The notes under the pieces were generated by a model. It saw only the letters and a list, made by a program, of their open reading frames with translations, did no database searches and was not told the origin of the DNA. Made by a program: the position numbers and the translations under genes. 64,000 nucleotides of DNA from Prochlorococcus marinus bv. HNLC2 (lineage in GTDB: Bacteria; Cyanobacteriota; Cyanobacteriia; PCC-6307; Cyanobiaceae), in the NCBI GenBank assembly GCA_000218745.1, contig GL947595.1, positions 494,556 through 558,555 of the forward strand. The letters run 5' to 3'. Positions 10,943 through 21,461 of the stretch are shown here, piece after piece. Each line of letters starts with the position of its first letter. Position 1 is the first letter of the stretch.

Positions 10943-12923
10943 TGTCCCACGGATCATCATCCCTAGAATTACCATACCTCGAATTTCTATAATTTCTATT
11001 CATCTGGTTATCCCATGGATCTTCATCCCAGTAATCGTCTGAAAATAATTCATCTTTAATTGAACCAAATGTATTTTTAATTCCTTTAAGTGGATTATTA
11101 TCTATTTTCCTTTCAGCAGCAAATCTTCTATTTAAGCCAAAAAGAGCTTCTTGTAAAGCACTTACAGATAATTCAAGTTCTTGAGGATCATCATCATCCA
11201 AAAATTCCTCTACATCTTGAATCGCAATTTCCACAGCTCTTTGTTGTCTTTCAGCTTGATAAGGACCAAACTCAAGGGAAGCGTCTCGTAATCTTCTTTC
11301 TGCTTGAGCTACAAGTGTTAAAGCATTATTTCTTCTATCAATAACAGATCTCTTCTTCTTATCTTCTGATGCTTTTGACTTGGCTTCTTGAATTATTTTT
11401 TTAATTTCTTGTTCATTGAGATTTGATCCTCCTGAAATACTTACTGATTGCTTTCTTCCCGTTGTTCTATCTGTTGCACTAACTTCCAACAAACCATTTG
11501 CATCAATATCAAAAGCAACTTGGACTTGAGGAATTCCTCTGGGAGCTGGCGGTATTCCTGATAATCTAAATTTACCTAGTGATTTATTTTCAGAAGCTAA
11601 AGGCCTTTCACCTTGACATATTTTTATAAAAACAGAAGATTGATTAGATTCTGAGGTACTAAAAACATCTGACTCTCTAACTGGAATTGGAGTATTTCGA
11701 GGAATGAGAACTTTCATTAGACCACCAACAGTTTCTAAACCCAAGGAAAGTGGCGTAACATCATTTAAAAGTAAGTCTCTCAATTCGCCACTTAAGATCC
11801 CTGACTGAATAGCTGCTCCTATTGCAACTACCTCATCAGGATTAACTGACTGACAAGGTTCATTAGGAACAAGTGTTTTTACTAATTGTTGGACCATAGG
11901 AATCCTAGTGCTACCACCAACTAAAACAACTTCATCAATATCTTCGGGTTCCCATCCTGAATCATCTAATGCTATTTGCACAGGTTCTAATAATCTATCC
12001 ATTAAATCTTGACATAAAGATTCAAAAAGTTTTCTATCTATGACCTCCTCAATATGTAAAGGTCCACTTTCATTTGTAGTAATAAATGGCAAAGAAATTT
12101 TGGTCTTATTTAAACCAGATAATTCACACTTGGCTTTTTCAGCTGCTTCCGTAAGTCTTTGCAGAGCTTGTCTATCCCTCCGAAGATCTATTTTATAAAG
12201 AGAAAGAAATCTTTCTGCTAACCAATCAACTATCTTTGAATCAAAATTATTACCGCCAAGCTGAGTATCTCCACAGGTTGCTTTTACATCAAAAACACCA
12301 TTAGAAATTTTTAATAGAGACACGTCAAATGTTCCTCCACCTAAATCAAATACAAGAACATTATTAGATGAACTTTTTTCAAACCCATATGCCAGAGCAG
12401 CTGCTGTAGGCTCATTAAGAATCCTCTCTACTTTTATCCCTGCTAGAAGAGCCGCGTCTTTAGTTGCTTGCCTCTGTGCTTCATTAAAATATGCTGGGAC
12501 TGTTATTACAGCTGATTCAATAGTATCTGCCAAAAAAGTCTCGGCATCATTAATTAGTTTTCTAATAATTGAACTGATTAACTCTTCTGGAGCATATTCT
12601 CTCTCAGTAAAAGGACTTAATACCCTTACATTTCCAAGATCATTAGACTTAACATTATATGGAACTGAAATACTTATATCATCTAACTCATCCCATTCTC
12701 TACCAACAAATCTTTTTAGATTAAAGAATGTGTTTTTAGGATTCAAAACAAGTTGCCTTCTAGCTTGATCACCAATAACAATCTCAGAATCCTTAGTAAA
12801 ACCAACTATTGAAGGAGTCGTTCTTGTACCTTCAGAACTTGCTATTACAATTGGACGACCAGCTTCAATAACTCCTACTACAGAGTTAGTTGTTCCTAAA
12901 TCAATCCCAACAATCTTGCCCAT
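10926..12923 (-). CDS. dnaK: Hsp70 chaperone DnaK
   Basis: ATP-dependent chaperone of 665 residues. The nucleotide-binding domain shows GIDLGTTNSVVG, the DLGGGTFDVSLL phosphate loop and VGGSTRIPMV. The substrate domain (DVTPLSLGLETVGG) and helical lid follow. The C-terminus is Asp/Trp/Asn/Arg-rich (repeated DDDPWDN-like units) rather than the EEVD-like tail, suggesting one of the several cyanobacterial DnaK paralogues. Which paralogue is not resolved here. dnaJ overlaps its 3' end. Confidence 0.95.
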   Translation of the reverse strand: MGKIVGIDLGTTNSVVGVIEAGRPIVIASSEGTRTTPSIVGFTKDSEIVIGDQARRQLVLNPKNTFFNLKRFVGREWDELDDISISVPYNVKSNDLGNVRVLSPFTEREYAPEELISSIIRKLINDAETFLADTIESAVITVPAYFNEAQRQATKDAALLAGIKVERILNEPTAAALAYGFEKSSSNNVLVFDLGGGTFDVSLLKISNGVFDVKATCGDTQLGGNNFDSKIVDWLAERFLSLYKIDLRRDRQALQRLTEAAEKAKCELSGLNKTKISLPFITTNESGPLHIEEVIDRKLFESLCQDLMDRLLEPVQIALDDSGWEPEDIDEVVLVGGSTRIPMVQQLVKTLVPNEPCQSVNPDEVVAIGAAIQSGILSGELRDLLLNDVTPLSLGLETVGGLMKVLIPRNTPIPVRESDVFSTSESNQSSVFIKICQGERPLASENKSLGKFRLSGIPPAPRGIPQVQVAFDIDANGLLEVSATDRTTGRKQSVSISGGSNLNEQEIKKIIQEAKSKASEDKKKRSVIDRRNNALTLVAQAERRLRDASLEFGPYQAERQQRAVEIAIQDVEEFLDDDDPQELELSVSALQEALFGLNRRFAAERKIDNNPLKGIKNTFGSIKDELFSDDYWDEDPWDNQMNRNYRNSRYGNSRDDDPWDNDYFL

Positions 12924-13165
12924 AAAAGTTTATGGATATTTAAATTAAGCTTAAGAAAGTTAATTTAAAAAATTTATCACTATATTTATGATAATGAATA
13001 TGTAAAAATTTCAAGTAACCTTAATAAAATTAATATTTAAATTTTTTTTATTAATTTATAAAATTTGAGTAAAAAACAAAGTAATAACGATACGATTTAG
13101 TAATAATCAACTTAAGATTAAGTAAATAAAACTTTATTTATTGTCTTCATTGTTTTATATTTATA

Positions 13166-13252
13166 CGGAGAGAGAGGGATTCGAACCCTCGATAGAGTTG
13201 CCCCTATACAGCATTTCCAGTGCTGCGCCTTCAACCACTCGGCCACCTCTCC
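13166..13252 (-). tRNA. trnS-GGA: tRNA-Ser (GGA)
   Basis: An 87-base class II tRNA read on the minus strand. The acceptor stem GGAGAGG pairs with TCTCTCC, and the discriminator G is at 13166. The anticodon loop reads CTGGAAA, giving anticodon GGA (UCC/UCU codons). A long variable arm follows, and the T arm is GAGGG-TTCGAAT-CCCTC. The 3' CCA is not encoded. It stands alone between dnaK and the ferredoxin gene. Confidence 0.95.
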
Positions 13253-13301
13253 TTATGGTCTTATTTTAACCTTTTCATAACCCTTAATTGAGGAAATTTT
13301 C

Positions 13302-13676
13302 TTGAAAAAGAAGTATAAAGTCACTATAAAAAATAAAGTTACAGGTAAAATTTACCAAGAAGATGTAAGTAGTGATGAATATATTTTAAAAGAATTTGAA
13401 AAAAAGGGCTTAAGACTTCCATTCTCATGTAGAAATGGATGTTGTACAGAATGTGCTGTAAAAATCATTTCGGGAAAACTTGAACAAACTCATGCAATGG
13501 GTGTATCACAGGCTTTAAAAGATCAAGGTTATGCATTGCTTTGTGTGGGTAAAGCTCTAGAGGATATTGAAGTAGAAACTACTTATTATGATGAAGTATA
13601 CGAATTACAATTTGGGCAATTTTTTGGACAGGGTAGTACAAGAGTTGCTCCGCCATGGGAATTTGAGGAAGATTAA
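13302..13676 (+). CDS. [2Fe-2S] plant-type ferredoxin
   Basis: A 124-residue soluble electron carrier. The cluster ligands are Cys43, Cys48 and Cys51 (CRNGCCTEC, C-x4-C-x2-C) plus Cys81 (ALLCVG), the classic plant-type spacing. It is longer than PetF (about 97-99 residues) because of a C-terminal tail rich in Gly and aromatic residues. It may therefore be a specialised ferredoxin rather than the main photosynthetic one. The start is a TTG at 13302. The next gene begins 5 bases downstream. Confidence 0.9.
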   Translation: MKKKYKVTIKNKVTGKIYQEDVSSDEYILKEFEKKGLRLPFSCRNGCCTECAVKIISGKLEQTHAMGVSQALKDQGYALLCVGKALEDIEVETTYYDEVYELQFGQFFGQGSTRVAPPWEFEED

Positions 13677-13681
13677 AATTT

Positions 13682-14530
13682 ATGGATGTAAAAGAAAAAT
13701 ATAAGGAAATAAATTTAGAAATAGATCTTAATAAACTTGTTGAGATAGCAAAAGAATCAGCAATGATTGGATCAGATATTCTTAAAAGAAATTATAAAAA
13801 TATTCAAAGTATTTCATCTAAAGGAAGAAAAGGTGATTTAGTGACAAATGTAGATCTTGAGGTTGAAAAGAAAATAACAAATTTTCTTTTAGATAAAACT
13901 CCGGATATTTCTATTCTTGCAGAGGAATCAGGAAGATCTAATAAATCCAATGAATTAATGTGGTGCATCGATCCTCTTGACGGAACTACTAATTATTCTC
14001 ATGGATATCCTTTTTTTGGAAGTTCTATTGGTTTGGTTTATAAAAACATCCCAATTTTAGGTGCAATATCAGTACCTTATTTGAATGAACTTTATTGGGG
14101 ATGTATAAATAACGGTTCATACTGTAACGAAACTAAATTAAGTGTAAGTAAACCTAAAAATCTTTCTGAAAGTTTGTTAGTAACAGGTTTTGCGTATGAC
14201 AGATATGAAAAAGAAGATAATAATTATGCAGAATTTTGCTGGTTAACTCATAAAACACGTGGTGTAAGAAGAGGTGGTGCTGCAGCTGTAGATTTAGCTC
14301 TTGTGGCTTCTGGGAAGCTAGATGGTTTTTGGGAAAGAGGTCTTGAAATTTGGGATATAGCAGCTGGAGCATTAATAGTTTATGAAGCAGGTGGAATAGT
14401 TTCAAATTATCCCTCGGGAGAATTAGACATTAATTCTGGAAAAATATTAGCTTGCAGCCCATCCATATCCTTTGAATTAAAAAAAGAATTGTCAAATGTA
14501 ATTCCATTTAATAAAAATTTATATACTTAA
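13682..14530 (+). CDS. Inositol-monophosphatase family phosphatase (SuhB-like)
   Basis: A 282-residue Mg-dependent sugar-phosphate phosphatase. The metal-binding motifs are LAEESG, the family signature WCIDPLDGTTNY and the C-terminal WEIWDIAAGALIVYEAGG-like segment (here GLEIWDIAAG). Substrates in this family include inositol phosphate and, in some members, histidinol phosphate. The next gene is hisZ, so a histidinol-phosphatase role is worth considering but not shown. It follows the ferredoxin gene closely. Confidence 0.9.
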   Translation: MDVKEKYKEINLEIDLNKLVEIAKESAMIGSDILKRNYKNIQSISSKGRKGDLVTNVDLEVEKKITNFLLDKTPDISILAEESGRSNKSNELMWCIDPLDGTTNYSHGYPFFGSSIGLVYKNIPILGAISVPYLNELYWGCINNGSYCNETKLSVSKPKNLSESLLVTGFAYDRYEKEDNNYAEFCWLTHKTRGVRRGGAAAVDLALVASGKLDGFWERGLEIWDIAAGALIVYEAGGIVSNYPSGELDINSGKILACSPSISFELKKELSNVIPFNKNLYT

Positions 14531-14556
14531 AAGTAAATTTATTATGAGTTTTAATA

Positions 14557-15708
14557 ATGACTAAAATAAAAGAATTTAACTTGATTGATGTAAGGAAGAA
14601 TTCTCAAATTGTAAATACACTAAATAAGGTTTTTAAACTTTGGGGTTATGAAAAAGTATCACCTTCAATGATAAATAACATAGAAACCATAAAATCAAGT
14701 GGAGTTATAAATCAAGACGAATTAGTAAGTTTAGTAAGTAATAAATCTCTATGTCTAAGGCCGGAGATGACTACATCAATTGTAAAGTTAATATCCACAA
14801 GATTAATTAATAAAAAAAGACCTTTGCGGCTGTGGAATAATGGAACAATCTTCGAAAAAGAAAAAGGATTAAAAAATTCCTACAAACTAAATGAAAGAAT
14901 TCAAAGCGGCATAGAATTAATTGGTTATGAAACTGATTTTCCTGAGATAGAAGTTATAAATATTTTATTTGATGCAATAGATAAGCTCAAATTACAAGAT
15001 AACTGTAATCTAATCCTTCTTGTAAGCAGTACAACAATTTTAGATTTAATCTTAAAAAAATATTCAGGTAAGGATTTTGAGATCATTAAAAAAAGCTTGA
15101 CAGAGCTTGATCAAGTCAGCATTAGTAAATTAGATATTAATGATGAAGAAAAAAAAATACTTAAAGATATATTCTTTACAAGAGGAAAACCAAATATTGT
15201 CCTAGAGAAGCTCGCAAAAATTTATGGAAAGAATAAGGATCTAGATGATTTGAATTATTTATTCGAAACACTTAGTCCAATAGCAAATAATTATGGTATA
15301 CAAATTAAACTTGATCCCACATTTCAACCCCATTTAAATTTATATGAAGGTATTGTATTTCAATTAATTTGCGACAATAATAATTCAAAATCTGTAATTG
15401 CAAAAGGTGGGAGATATGACGAACTAGTGAGATTTTTTAATAAAAAAGAAAAAATTCCTACAGGCTTAGGGTTTAGTATATCTGTTGACAATTTAAGAAA
15501 ACATATAAAGGAAGAAAAGGATTCAAATAAAAAAATTCTTATTCTTTATGACAATGAAAAAAATCTTTCAAAAGCGATAAAGGAACAAAAAAAATTACAT
15601 GAATTAGGAATAATAACAATTCTGGAAATTAACCCCTGTAAAAACCCTGAAAAAGCAAAATTTATTATGGCTGAAAATAATTGTAATGAAATTAAATGGA
15701 TTAATTAA
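14557..15708 (+). CDS. hisZ: ATP phosphoribosyltransferase regulatory subunit (HisZ)
   Basis: A 383-residue paralogue of histidyl-tRNA synthetase that lacks the anticodon-binding domain. It acts with short-form HisG in the first step of histidine synthesis. HisRS-like catalytic-core motifs are visible: motif-2-type LRPEMTTSIVK and RLWNNGTIFEKE, and the histidine-site GGRYDELV near 3'. The C-terminal ~70 residues end in an NNCNEIKWIN tail instead of the HisRS C-domain. It lies 26 bases after the SuhB-like gene. Confidence 0.87.
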   Translation: MTKIKEFNLIDVRKNSQIVNTLNKVFKLWGYEKVSPSMINNIETIKSSGVINQDELVSLVSNKSLCLRPEMTTSIVKLISTRLINKKRPLRLWNNGTIFEKEKGLKNSYKLNERIQSGIELIGYETDFPEIEVINILFDAIDKLKLQDNCNLILLVSSTTILDLILKKYSGKDFEIIKKSLTELDQVSISKLDINDEEKKILKDIFFTRGKPNIVLEKLAKIYGKNKDLDDLNYLFETLSPIANNYGIQIKLDPTFQPHLNLYEGIVFQLICDNNNSKSVIAKGGRYDELVRFFNKKEKIPTGLGFSISVDNLRKHIKEEKDSNKKILILYDNEKNLSKAIKEQKKLHELGIITILEINPCKNPEKAKFIMAENNCNEIKWIN

Positions 15709-15849
15709 CAAATTATTTATCTTTAAAAGTTTAAAAATATTTATTAACTCATAATAAAAATTTAATAAATAATGTTCGGTGAATACTCCTACAGAAACTT
15801 GATAATGAATTAAACAACAAATAAGATATAAAAGTTTACTCAAGATTAA

Positions 15850-17752
15850 ATGGAAAAAGGAAAGATACGCATTAATACAGAAAATATATTTCCTATTATA
15901 AAAAAAGCTGTATATTCTGATCACGAAATCTTTTTAAGAGAACTAGTTAGTAATTCAGTTGATGCAATAAGCAAAAGGAGAATGGTTTCTATTGCAGGAG
16001 AATGTGAAAATAGCGAAACGCCTCAAGTAAATATTCAAATTAATAGAGAAAAAAACACCTTAACAATATCGGACAATGGAATTGGTATGACTGATGAAGA
16101 GATCAAAAAATATATAAATCAGGTGGCATTCTCCAGCGCTGAAGAATTCTTAGAAAAATATAAAAAAGATAATGATGAATTTATAGGTCATTTTGGACTT
16201 GGTTTTTATTCAAGTTTTATGGTTTCTGATAAAGTTGAAATAATTACAAAATCTGCTGTCAATAATGATAAAGCTTTTAGATGGTCATGTGATGGATCTC
16301 CCAGTTTTACACTAGATGCATGCGAGAAAAAGGATATTGGAACAGATGTAATATTACATCTTCTGGATGAAGAAAAAGAATTTATAGAACCTGCAAGAAT
16401 AAAATCCTTAATTAAAAAATATTGTGATTTCATGCCTATTGATGTCTTATTAGAAGGTGAAGTTATAAACAAAAAAAATCCACCTTGGAGAAAATCATCA
16501 GCAGAACTTAAAGACGAAGAATATATTGAACTATACAAATACCTGTATCCTTTTCAGGGTGATCCCTTAATGTGGATTCATCTCAATACTGATTTTCCAT
16601 ATCATTTACAAGGTATTTTATATTTTCCAAAATTATCAGGCAGAGCTGATTGGGAAAAAGGAGAAATAAAACTTTATTGTAATCAAGTATTTGTTAGTGA
16701 TTCTATTAAAGAAATAGTACCAAAATATCTTCTACCTCTAAGAGGCGTAATAGACTCAACAGATATACCGTTAAATGTAAGTAGAAGTGCGTTACAAACC
16801 GATAGAAAAGTCAGATCCATTTCATCATTCATATCTAAGAAAATTGCTAATAAATTAAAAGATCTTCTAAAAAACAAACCAGAATTTTATGCTGAAATTT
16901 GGGAATCAATAGCTGCATTCGTAAAAATAGGAGTAATTGAGGATGACAAATTTGCAGAACTTGCCAAGGAAAGTATTATTTTCGAAACAAAGTTTGGTCC
17001 TACTCAAGATTTAAACAAAGAAATAGATAGCAACACTTTAATAAAAAAAGATGAAAAATACTTTACAACTATCTCAAATTACAAGGAAAGAAATAAAGAA
17101 TTTTGATGATAAAAAAATAATTTATTGTACTGATGAGATTTCACAATCTAACCCTTTAAATCTATGGTTATCAAATAACCGAGAGGTTTTAAAAGCAGAT
17201 CCATTGATTGATGCTCAATTTATACCATGGCTAGAAAGTAAAAATGAAGATTTTAAATTTCAAAGAGTTGATTCTGAAATAAGTGAAGATAAAAATGATG
17301 ACCAGCCTGAAATTGTTGATAAAGATGGAAAATCTAATGCAGATTATTTAAAAGAGATTATTTCTAGTGCACTTGACAACGAAAAAGTTACTGTAAAATT
17401 GCAATCCATTAAGAGTAATGATGCTCCTCCAGCCCTGATACTTCTTCCTGAGCAGATGAGAAGAATTAATGATATGGGTGCCTTCATGGAGCAAAAGTTG
17501 CCAGGTTTGCCAGAATATCATGTACTACTTATTAATAAAGAACATCCCTTAATTTCAGGTTTAAAAAATTTATCTAATAAGAAAATATTATTAAAAGGGA
17601 AAGAAAACGTGGAGGATCTATTAAGTAAAAAAATAGTAACTCACATTTATGAGATGGCAAAATTAAGTGTAGGAGGCATGGATCAAAAGGATCTTCATAA
17701 TTTACAAATTAATAATGCTGAATTAATTACAGAATTATTGAATTCAAAGTAA
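15850..17752 (+). pseudogene. htpG: Hsp90 chaperone HtpG, frameshifted about two-thirds in
   Basis: Bacterial Hsp90. The N-terminal ATPase domain has RELVSNSVDA, DNGIGMT and GHFGLGFYS. The middle domain includes GVIDSTDIPLNVSR. The first frame ends at KERNKEF followed by TGA TGA (17104-17109). The +1 frame resumes with DDKKIIYCTDE and runs through the C-terminal dimerisation domain to 17752. The total length is 3n+1, so deleting one T in TTTT at 17101-17104 restores a normal ~633-residue protein. Confidence 0.9.
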
Positions 17753-17797
17753 TAATTAATGTGATAAAGTTAATAAATAAATAACAATTTAAAAAAT

Positions 17798-18034
17798 ATG
17801 TCAAGGGTATGTGATCTTACTGGAGCTAGAGCTAATAATGGTATGGCAGTTAGTCATTCTCATATTAGAACTAAAAAATTACAACAAGTAAATCTACAAA
17901 AAAGAAGATTATGGTGGGAAGAAGGTAATCGATGGATTAATTTAAGGATAAGTACAAAGGCTCTTAAATCAATACAAAAGGTAGGATTAGGGAAATTTGC
18001 AAAATCTCAAGGTATAGATTTGAAAAAATTCTAA
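17798..18034 (+). CDS. rpmB: 50S ribosomal protein L28
   Basis: A 78-residue ribosomal protein with the L28 opening [10 protein letters not shown] and the basic central segment [15 protein letters not shown]. It is intact and of usual length. It lies 45 bases after htpG and is followed within 4 bases by the peroxiredoxin gene. Confidence 0.96.
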   Translation: MSRVCDLTGARANNGMAVSHSHIRTKKLQQVNLQKRRLWWEEGNRWINLRISTKALKSIQKVGLGKFAKSQGIDLKKF

Positions 18035-18038
18035 TAAT

Positions 18039-18572
18039 ATGAAAAAATTTTTTTTTCTTTAGCGTTAATATTTTTTATTTTTTTTAATAGTCAACCATCT
18101 TTTAGCTTTGATTTTGCACCAGAAATAGGTGATCAAGCTCCTTCATTTAACTTAAAAGGGATAAATAGTAGTATTAAAAAAAAGACTGAATGGAATATTA
18201 AAGACTTTAATAAAAAATGGTTAGTTTTATATTTTTACCCTAAAGATTTTACTGCAGGTTGTACTCTTGAAGCAAAAGGTTTTTCAAATCTTAAAAATGA
18301 ATTTAAAAGGCTTAATGCTGAAGATAGTTGGAATTAGTGCTGACAGTGAAGAATCACACGATAGTTTTTGTAATGAAAAATCTATAAACTATACTCTTTT
18401 ATCCGATACAAATGGAATTGTTAGTGAAAAATATGGTTCATGGATTCCACCATATTCTGATCGGAATACATTCTTAATTTCACCAGAAGGACAAATAGCT
18501 TACAGATGGATAAGTGTAACTCCAATTAATCACGCTAAAGAAGTATTAAACATTTTGAAGAAAAAGGTTTAA
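18039..18572 (+). pseudogene. PrxQ/Bcp-type peroxiredoxin with signal peptide, two frameshifts
   Basis: Thiol peroxidase of the Bcp/PrxQ group. From the ATG at 18039 the frame stops after seven codons (TAG 18060-18062), within and just after a run of nine T. One more T gives a hydrophobic signal-peptide-like leader, then APEIGDQAPSFNL and the peroxidatic cysteine in FTAGCTLEAKGF. A second break at about 18320-18324 (GCT GAA G ATA GTT) needs one base removed to join LNAE to IVGISAD. The C-terminal half then reads to 18572. The two breaks cancel, leaving a length of 3n. Export to the lumen or periplasm is inferred from the leader. Confidence 0.82.
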
Positions 18573-18575
18573 ATT

Positions 18576-18878
18576 TTGCACGAATTATCATTAGGTACAT
18601 GGATAATACACATATCAAGTGTTTTAGAGTGGATAGTGGCAATATTTATAGTTAATAAAATAAGTAATTACAATGAATTTAAAAAATATTATTGGTTTGG
18701 ATTAGCAATGATTCCTAACTTAATTGGAGCGATGTGTGCAATAACATGGCACATATTTGATAACCCTATTGAATTATATGGTTTAGTAACTTTACAAGGT
18801 ATTTTTACAATAATGGGTAATACAACTTTAGCTATTGCTAGCTTATATATTTACAAAAATTCGAAAATATATGAATGA
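18576..18878 (+). CDS. DUF2499 membrane protein
   Basis: A 100-residue protein with three hydrophobic segments (roughly 7-27, 40-60, 70-92) and the family-like pattern WIIHISSVLEWIVA and WHIFDN. DUF2499 is conserved in cyanobacteria and plastid-bearing plants; its function is unknown to me. The start is a TTG at 18576. It sits three bases after the peroxiredoxin gene and overlaps the DUF3593 start by 8 bases, indicating a translationally coupled pair. Confidence 0.82.
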   Translation: MHELSLGTWIIHISSVLEWIVAIFIVNKISNYNEFKKYYWFGLAMIPNLIGAMCAITWHIFDNPIELYGLVTLQGIFTIMGNTTLAIASLYIYKNSKIYE

Positions 18879-19206
18879 TTTTTTTATAAAATTTATTAAC
18901 AAATTATCATCTTTTGAAAACACATATATTTTTGTCTTCTCAATTATTCCTTATGCTATTTTTCTATACTATCTTTATAAGATAAAAGAATTAAACAAAA
19001 CCGTTAAGATAGGTTTCTCACTTACAGTTTTATTTGTTGCTATTACAATTATTTTTTCTATTAGTTCTGAAATCATTTATGGAAGATCACTTGTAGAAGT
19101 TGATCTATTTCATGGCTTAGCTGAATCCTTTCTAACCTTAAGTGATTTTGTAATCCTGTTAGGATTTATATCCATTCTCAAAACCTTAGAAGTAAAAAAC
19201 TCTTAA
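18871..19206 (+). CDS. DUF3593 membrane protein
   Basis: A 111-residue protein with about three membrane segments and the recognisable motif GRSLVEVDLFHGLAESFLTLSD. DUF3593 is a cyanobacterial/plastid family that travels with DUF2499. I chose the ATG at 18871 (MNDFFIK), which overlaps the upstream stop by 8 bases. A longer frame from 18835 lies inside the DUF2499 gene. The neighbours suggest a thylakoid role, but no biochemical function is known to me. Confidence 0.82.
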   Translation: MNDFFIKFINKLSSFENTYIFVFSIIPYAIFLYYLYKIKELNKTVKIGFSLTVLFVAITIIFSISSEIIYGRSLVEVDLFHGLAESFLTLSDFVILLGFISILKTLEVKNS

Positions 19207-19270
19207 TAAATGTTCAAATTTTCAATAAATTTGCAAAAAATGTAGCAGAATATAAAAAAAACGATCCTTT

Positions 19271-19531
19271 ATGTTAAATATTATTTTCGCTGCAGCTGGA
19301 CCCGCAACTTATCAATGGTCACCAAAATGTGCTTTAGTAATGATTTCATGCAATATTCTTGCATATGCAATTGCAAGAGCAACGATAAGGCAACCTAATG
19401 AAGGTTTTGAAATGCCGAATTCTAGATTTTTTGGAGGATTAAGTCACGGAGCCTTTGTTGGTGCAAATTGCTTAGGACATTTACTTGGCATAGGCTCTAT
19501 TCTTGGTTTAGCCGCAAGAGGCGTTTTGTAA
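19271..19531 (+). CDS. psaK: Photosystem I subunit PsaK
   Basis: An 86-residue thylakoid membrane protein with two transmembrane helices, a peripheral subunit of photosystem I. Typical features are the N-terminal TYQWSPKCALVMISCN segment, the charged stromal loop (ATIRQPNEG) and the second helix with SHGAFVGANCLGHLLG. It is intact, sits about 65 bases after DUF3593, and converges with dxs. Confidence 0.93.
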   Translation: MLNIIFAAAGPATYQWSPKCALVMISCNILAYAIARATIRQPNEGFEMPNSRFFGGLSHGAFVGANCLGHLLGIGSILGLAARGVL

Positions 19532-19555
19532 AATTTTAGAAAAGTTAAAGTATCT

Positions 19556-21442
19556 TTAATCTGAAAAATATTTATTAATTATTTTATTAGTCATTTGATT
19601 TGGAGTTAATTCCAAAGCTCTTTTACTTTGATCGGGTGATGCATGATCAACTAGAACATCAGGGATTCCAAGCCTTAGTACCGGAAAAATAATATCATTA
19701 TCGTTAAGAAGCTCTACAATGGCAGATCCAAAACCACCGATTAATGTACCTTCTTCCATCGTCACTACTTTTTTAATATTTTGAACTAATGGCAATATTA
19801 ATTCATTATCAAGAGGCCTTGCAAATCTCGCATTAACAACGCAAGCATTTATATTTTTTTGCTTTAAGAGAGTTGCTGTTTCTAAAGCTGATGCAACCAT
19901 AGATCCATAGGCTATGAGTAAAACATCATCTCCTTGATTGAGAACTTCCCCTTTACCAATCTCAAGAGGTTCCCAACCTTCATCCATTGTTGCAACACCT
20001 AAGCCTGAACCCCTAGGAATTCTTAAAGCGGTTGGGCCATTATGATTTATAGAGGTAATCAACATTCTTTGTAATTCAGCTTCGTCTTTGGGAGCCATTA
20101 AAACAAAATTAGGGATAGATCTCATATAACTGATATCATACTGACCTTGATGAGTTGGACCATCTGCTCCTACTATCCCTGCTCTATCTAAAACAAAAGA
20201 GACTGGTAATTTTTGTATCCCAACATCATGAATTAGTTGATCAAATGCTCTTTGAAGGAAAGTACTATATATGGCAACAACAGGCTTGAGGCCATCACAG
20301 GACATACCTGCTGCAAGAGTGACTGCATGTTGTTCTGCAATTCCAACATCTATATATTGACTGGGAATATTCTTTTGCAATAGATCAAGGCCCGTACCTG
20401 TAGCCATTGCTGCTGTAATGCCTATAACCTTACTATCTTGTTCACAAATCTTTAATAGTGTTTGGCCAAATATTTTACTATAACTACTTGGTTTTGGCTT
20501 ACTTGAAGGGATAGATTTTCCTGTTGTTAAATCAAAGGAGGATTGTGCATGATATCCAACCTGATCAGCCTCTGCATAAGGGTAACCCTTACCTTTTGTC
20601 GTCACAACATGCACTAATACTGGTTTTTTTAATCTGTGAGCAGCATTAAAAGTATTTATAAGATTAGAAATATCGTGACCATCGATTGGTCCCATATATG
20701 TAAAACCTAATTCTTCAAAAACAGCTCCAACTTTTGGTACTGCTAAACGTCTTACGCTCCCTTGAATAGTCTTTAATTCCTCTGGAATATCTTTTCCAAT
20801 TATGGGTATATTTTTCACACTTTCTTGAACACTATTAGAGAGAAATTGCAAAGGAGGACTTAATCTAACTTTATTTAGATAAGTTGATAAAGCTCCAACT
20901 GGAGGAGAAATAGACATATCGTTATCATTTAAAACAACAACAAATGGCGTATTAGGTAATGTTCCAGCATGATTAATTGCTTCCAGAGCCATTCCTCCTG
21001 TTAAAGCACCATCTCCAATAACAGCTACGCACTTATAATCATCACCATTTCTATCTCTAGCAAAAGCCATCCCAAGTGCTGCTGAAATTGATGTGCTAGC
21101 GTGTCCAGCGCCAAAATGATCAAAAGGACTTTCACTCCTTTTCAGATAACCTGCAATCCCCTTTTCTTGTCTTAAAGTATCAAAATTATTAAAACGTCCT
21201 GTTAATAACTTATGAGGATATGCTTGATGACCAACATCCCACACAACTTTATCTTTATCAAGATCCAAAGTTTGATATAAAGCTAGAGTCAGTTCAACAA
21301 CACCTAATCCTGGTCCAAGATGGCCACCACTAGTAGATACGACCTGTAAATGTCGTTCTCTGATTTGACAAGCAATTTCTTCAAGTTGTGATACTGTTAA
21401 GCCATGAAGCTGATTAGGATGACTTAACTCACTTAAAAGCAT
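19556..21442 (-). CDS. dxs: 1-deoxy-D-xylulose-5-phosphate synthase
   Basis: Thiamine-diphosphate enzyme joining pyruvate and glyceraldehyde-3-phosphate at the entry to the MEP isoprenoid pathway (carotenoids, phytol). The 628-residue protein has the ThDP/Mg motif [15 protein letters not shown], the central transketolase domain ([13 protein letters not shown]) and the C-terminal domain ([16 protein letters not shown]). Another MEP gene, ispE, is elsewhere in this window. It diverges from ilvA across 115 bases that contain a hairpin. Confidence 0.97.
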   Translation of the reverse strand: MLLSELSHPNQLHGLTVSQLEEIACQIRERHLQVVSTSGGHLGPGLGVVELTLALYQTLDLDKDKVVWDVGHQAYPHKLLTGRFNNFDTLRQEKGIAGYLKRSESPFDHFGAGHASTSISAALGMAFARDRNGDDYKCVAVIGDGALTGGMALEAINHAGTLPNTPFVVVLNDNDMSISPPVGALSTYLNKVRLSPPLQFLSNSVQESVKNIPIIGKDIPEELKTIQGSVRRLAVPKVGAVFEELGFTYMGPIDGHDISNLINTFNAAHRLKKPVLVHVVTTKGKGYPYAEADQVGYHAQSSFDLTTGKSIPSSKPKPSSYSKIFGQTLLKICEQDSKVIGITAAMATGTGLDLLQKNIPSQYIDVGIAEQHAVTLAAGMSCDGLKPVVAIYSTFLQRAFDQLIHDVGIQKLPVSFVLDRAGIVGADGPTHQGQYDISYMRSIPNFVLMAPKDEAELQRMLITSINHNGPTALRIPRGSGLGVATMDEGWEPLEIGKGEVLNQGDDVLLIAYGSMVASALETATLLKQKNINACVVNARFARPLDNELILPLVQNIKKVVTMEEGTLIGGFGSAIVELLNDNDIIFPVLRLGIPDVLVDHASPDQSKRALELTPNQMTNKIINKYFSD

Positions 21443-21461
21443 TATCTAAATTTATTTAGTA

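Noticed and set aside
10943-10975. Longer dnaJ start at 10975
   Set aside because: Adds 11 residues lying entirely inside dnaK; the J domain begins properly after the ATG at 10942.
13123-13140. AT-only inverted repeat TAAATAAA-AC-TTTATTTA downstream of tRNA-Ser
   Set aside because: Made only of A and T except one C, with no T run after it on the tRNA strand; such repeats are expected by chance in this composition.
15770-15812. Short frame MFGEYSYRNLIMN before htpG
   Set aside because: Only 13 codons, no ribosome site and no sign of a leader peptide; no CIRCE element was found upstream of htpG either.
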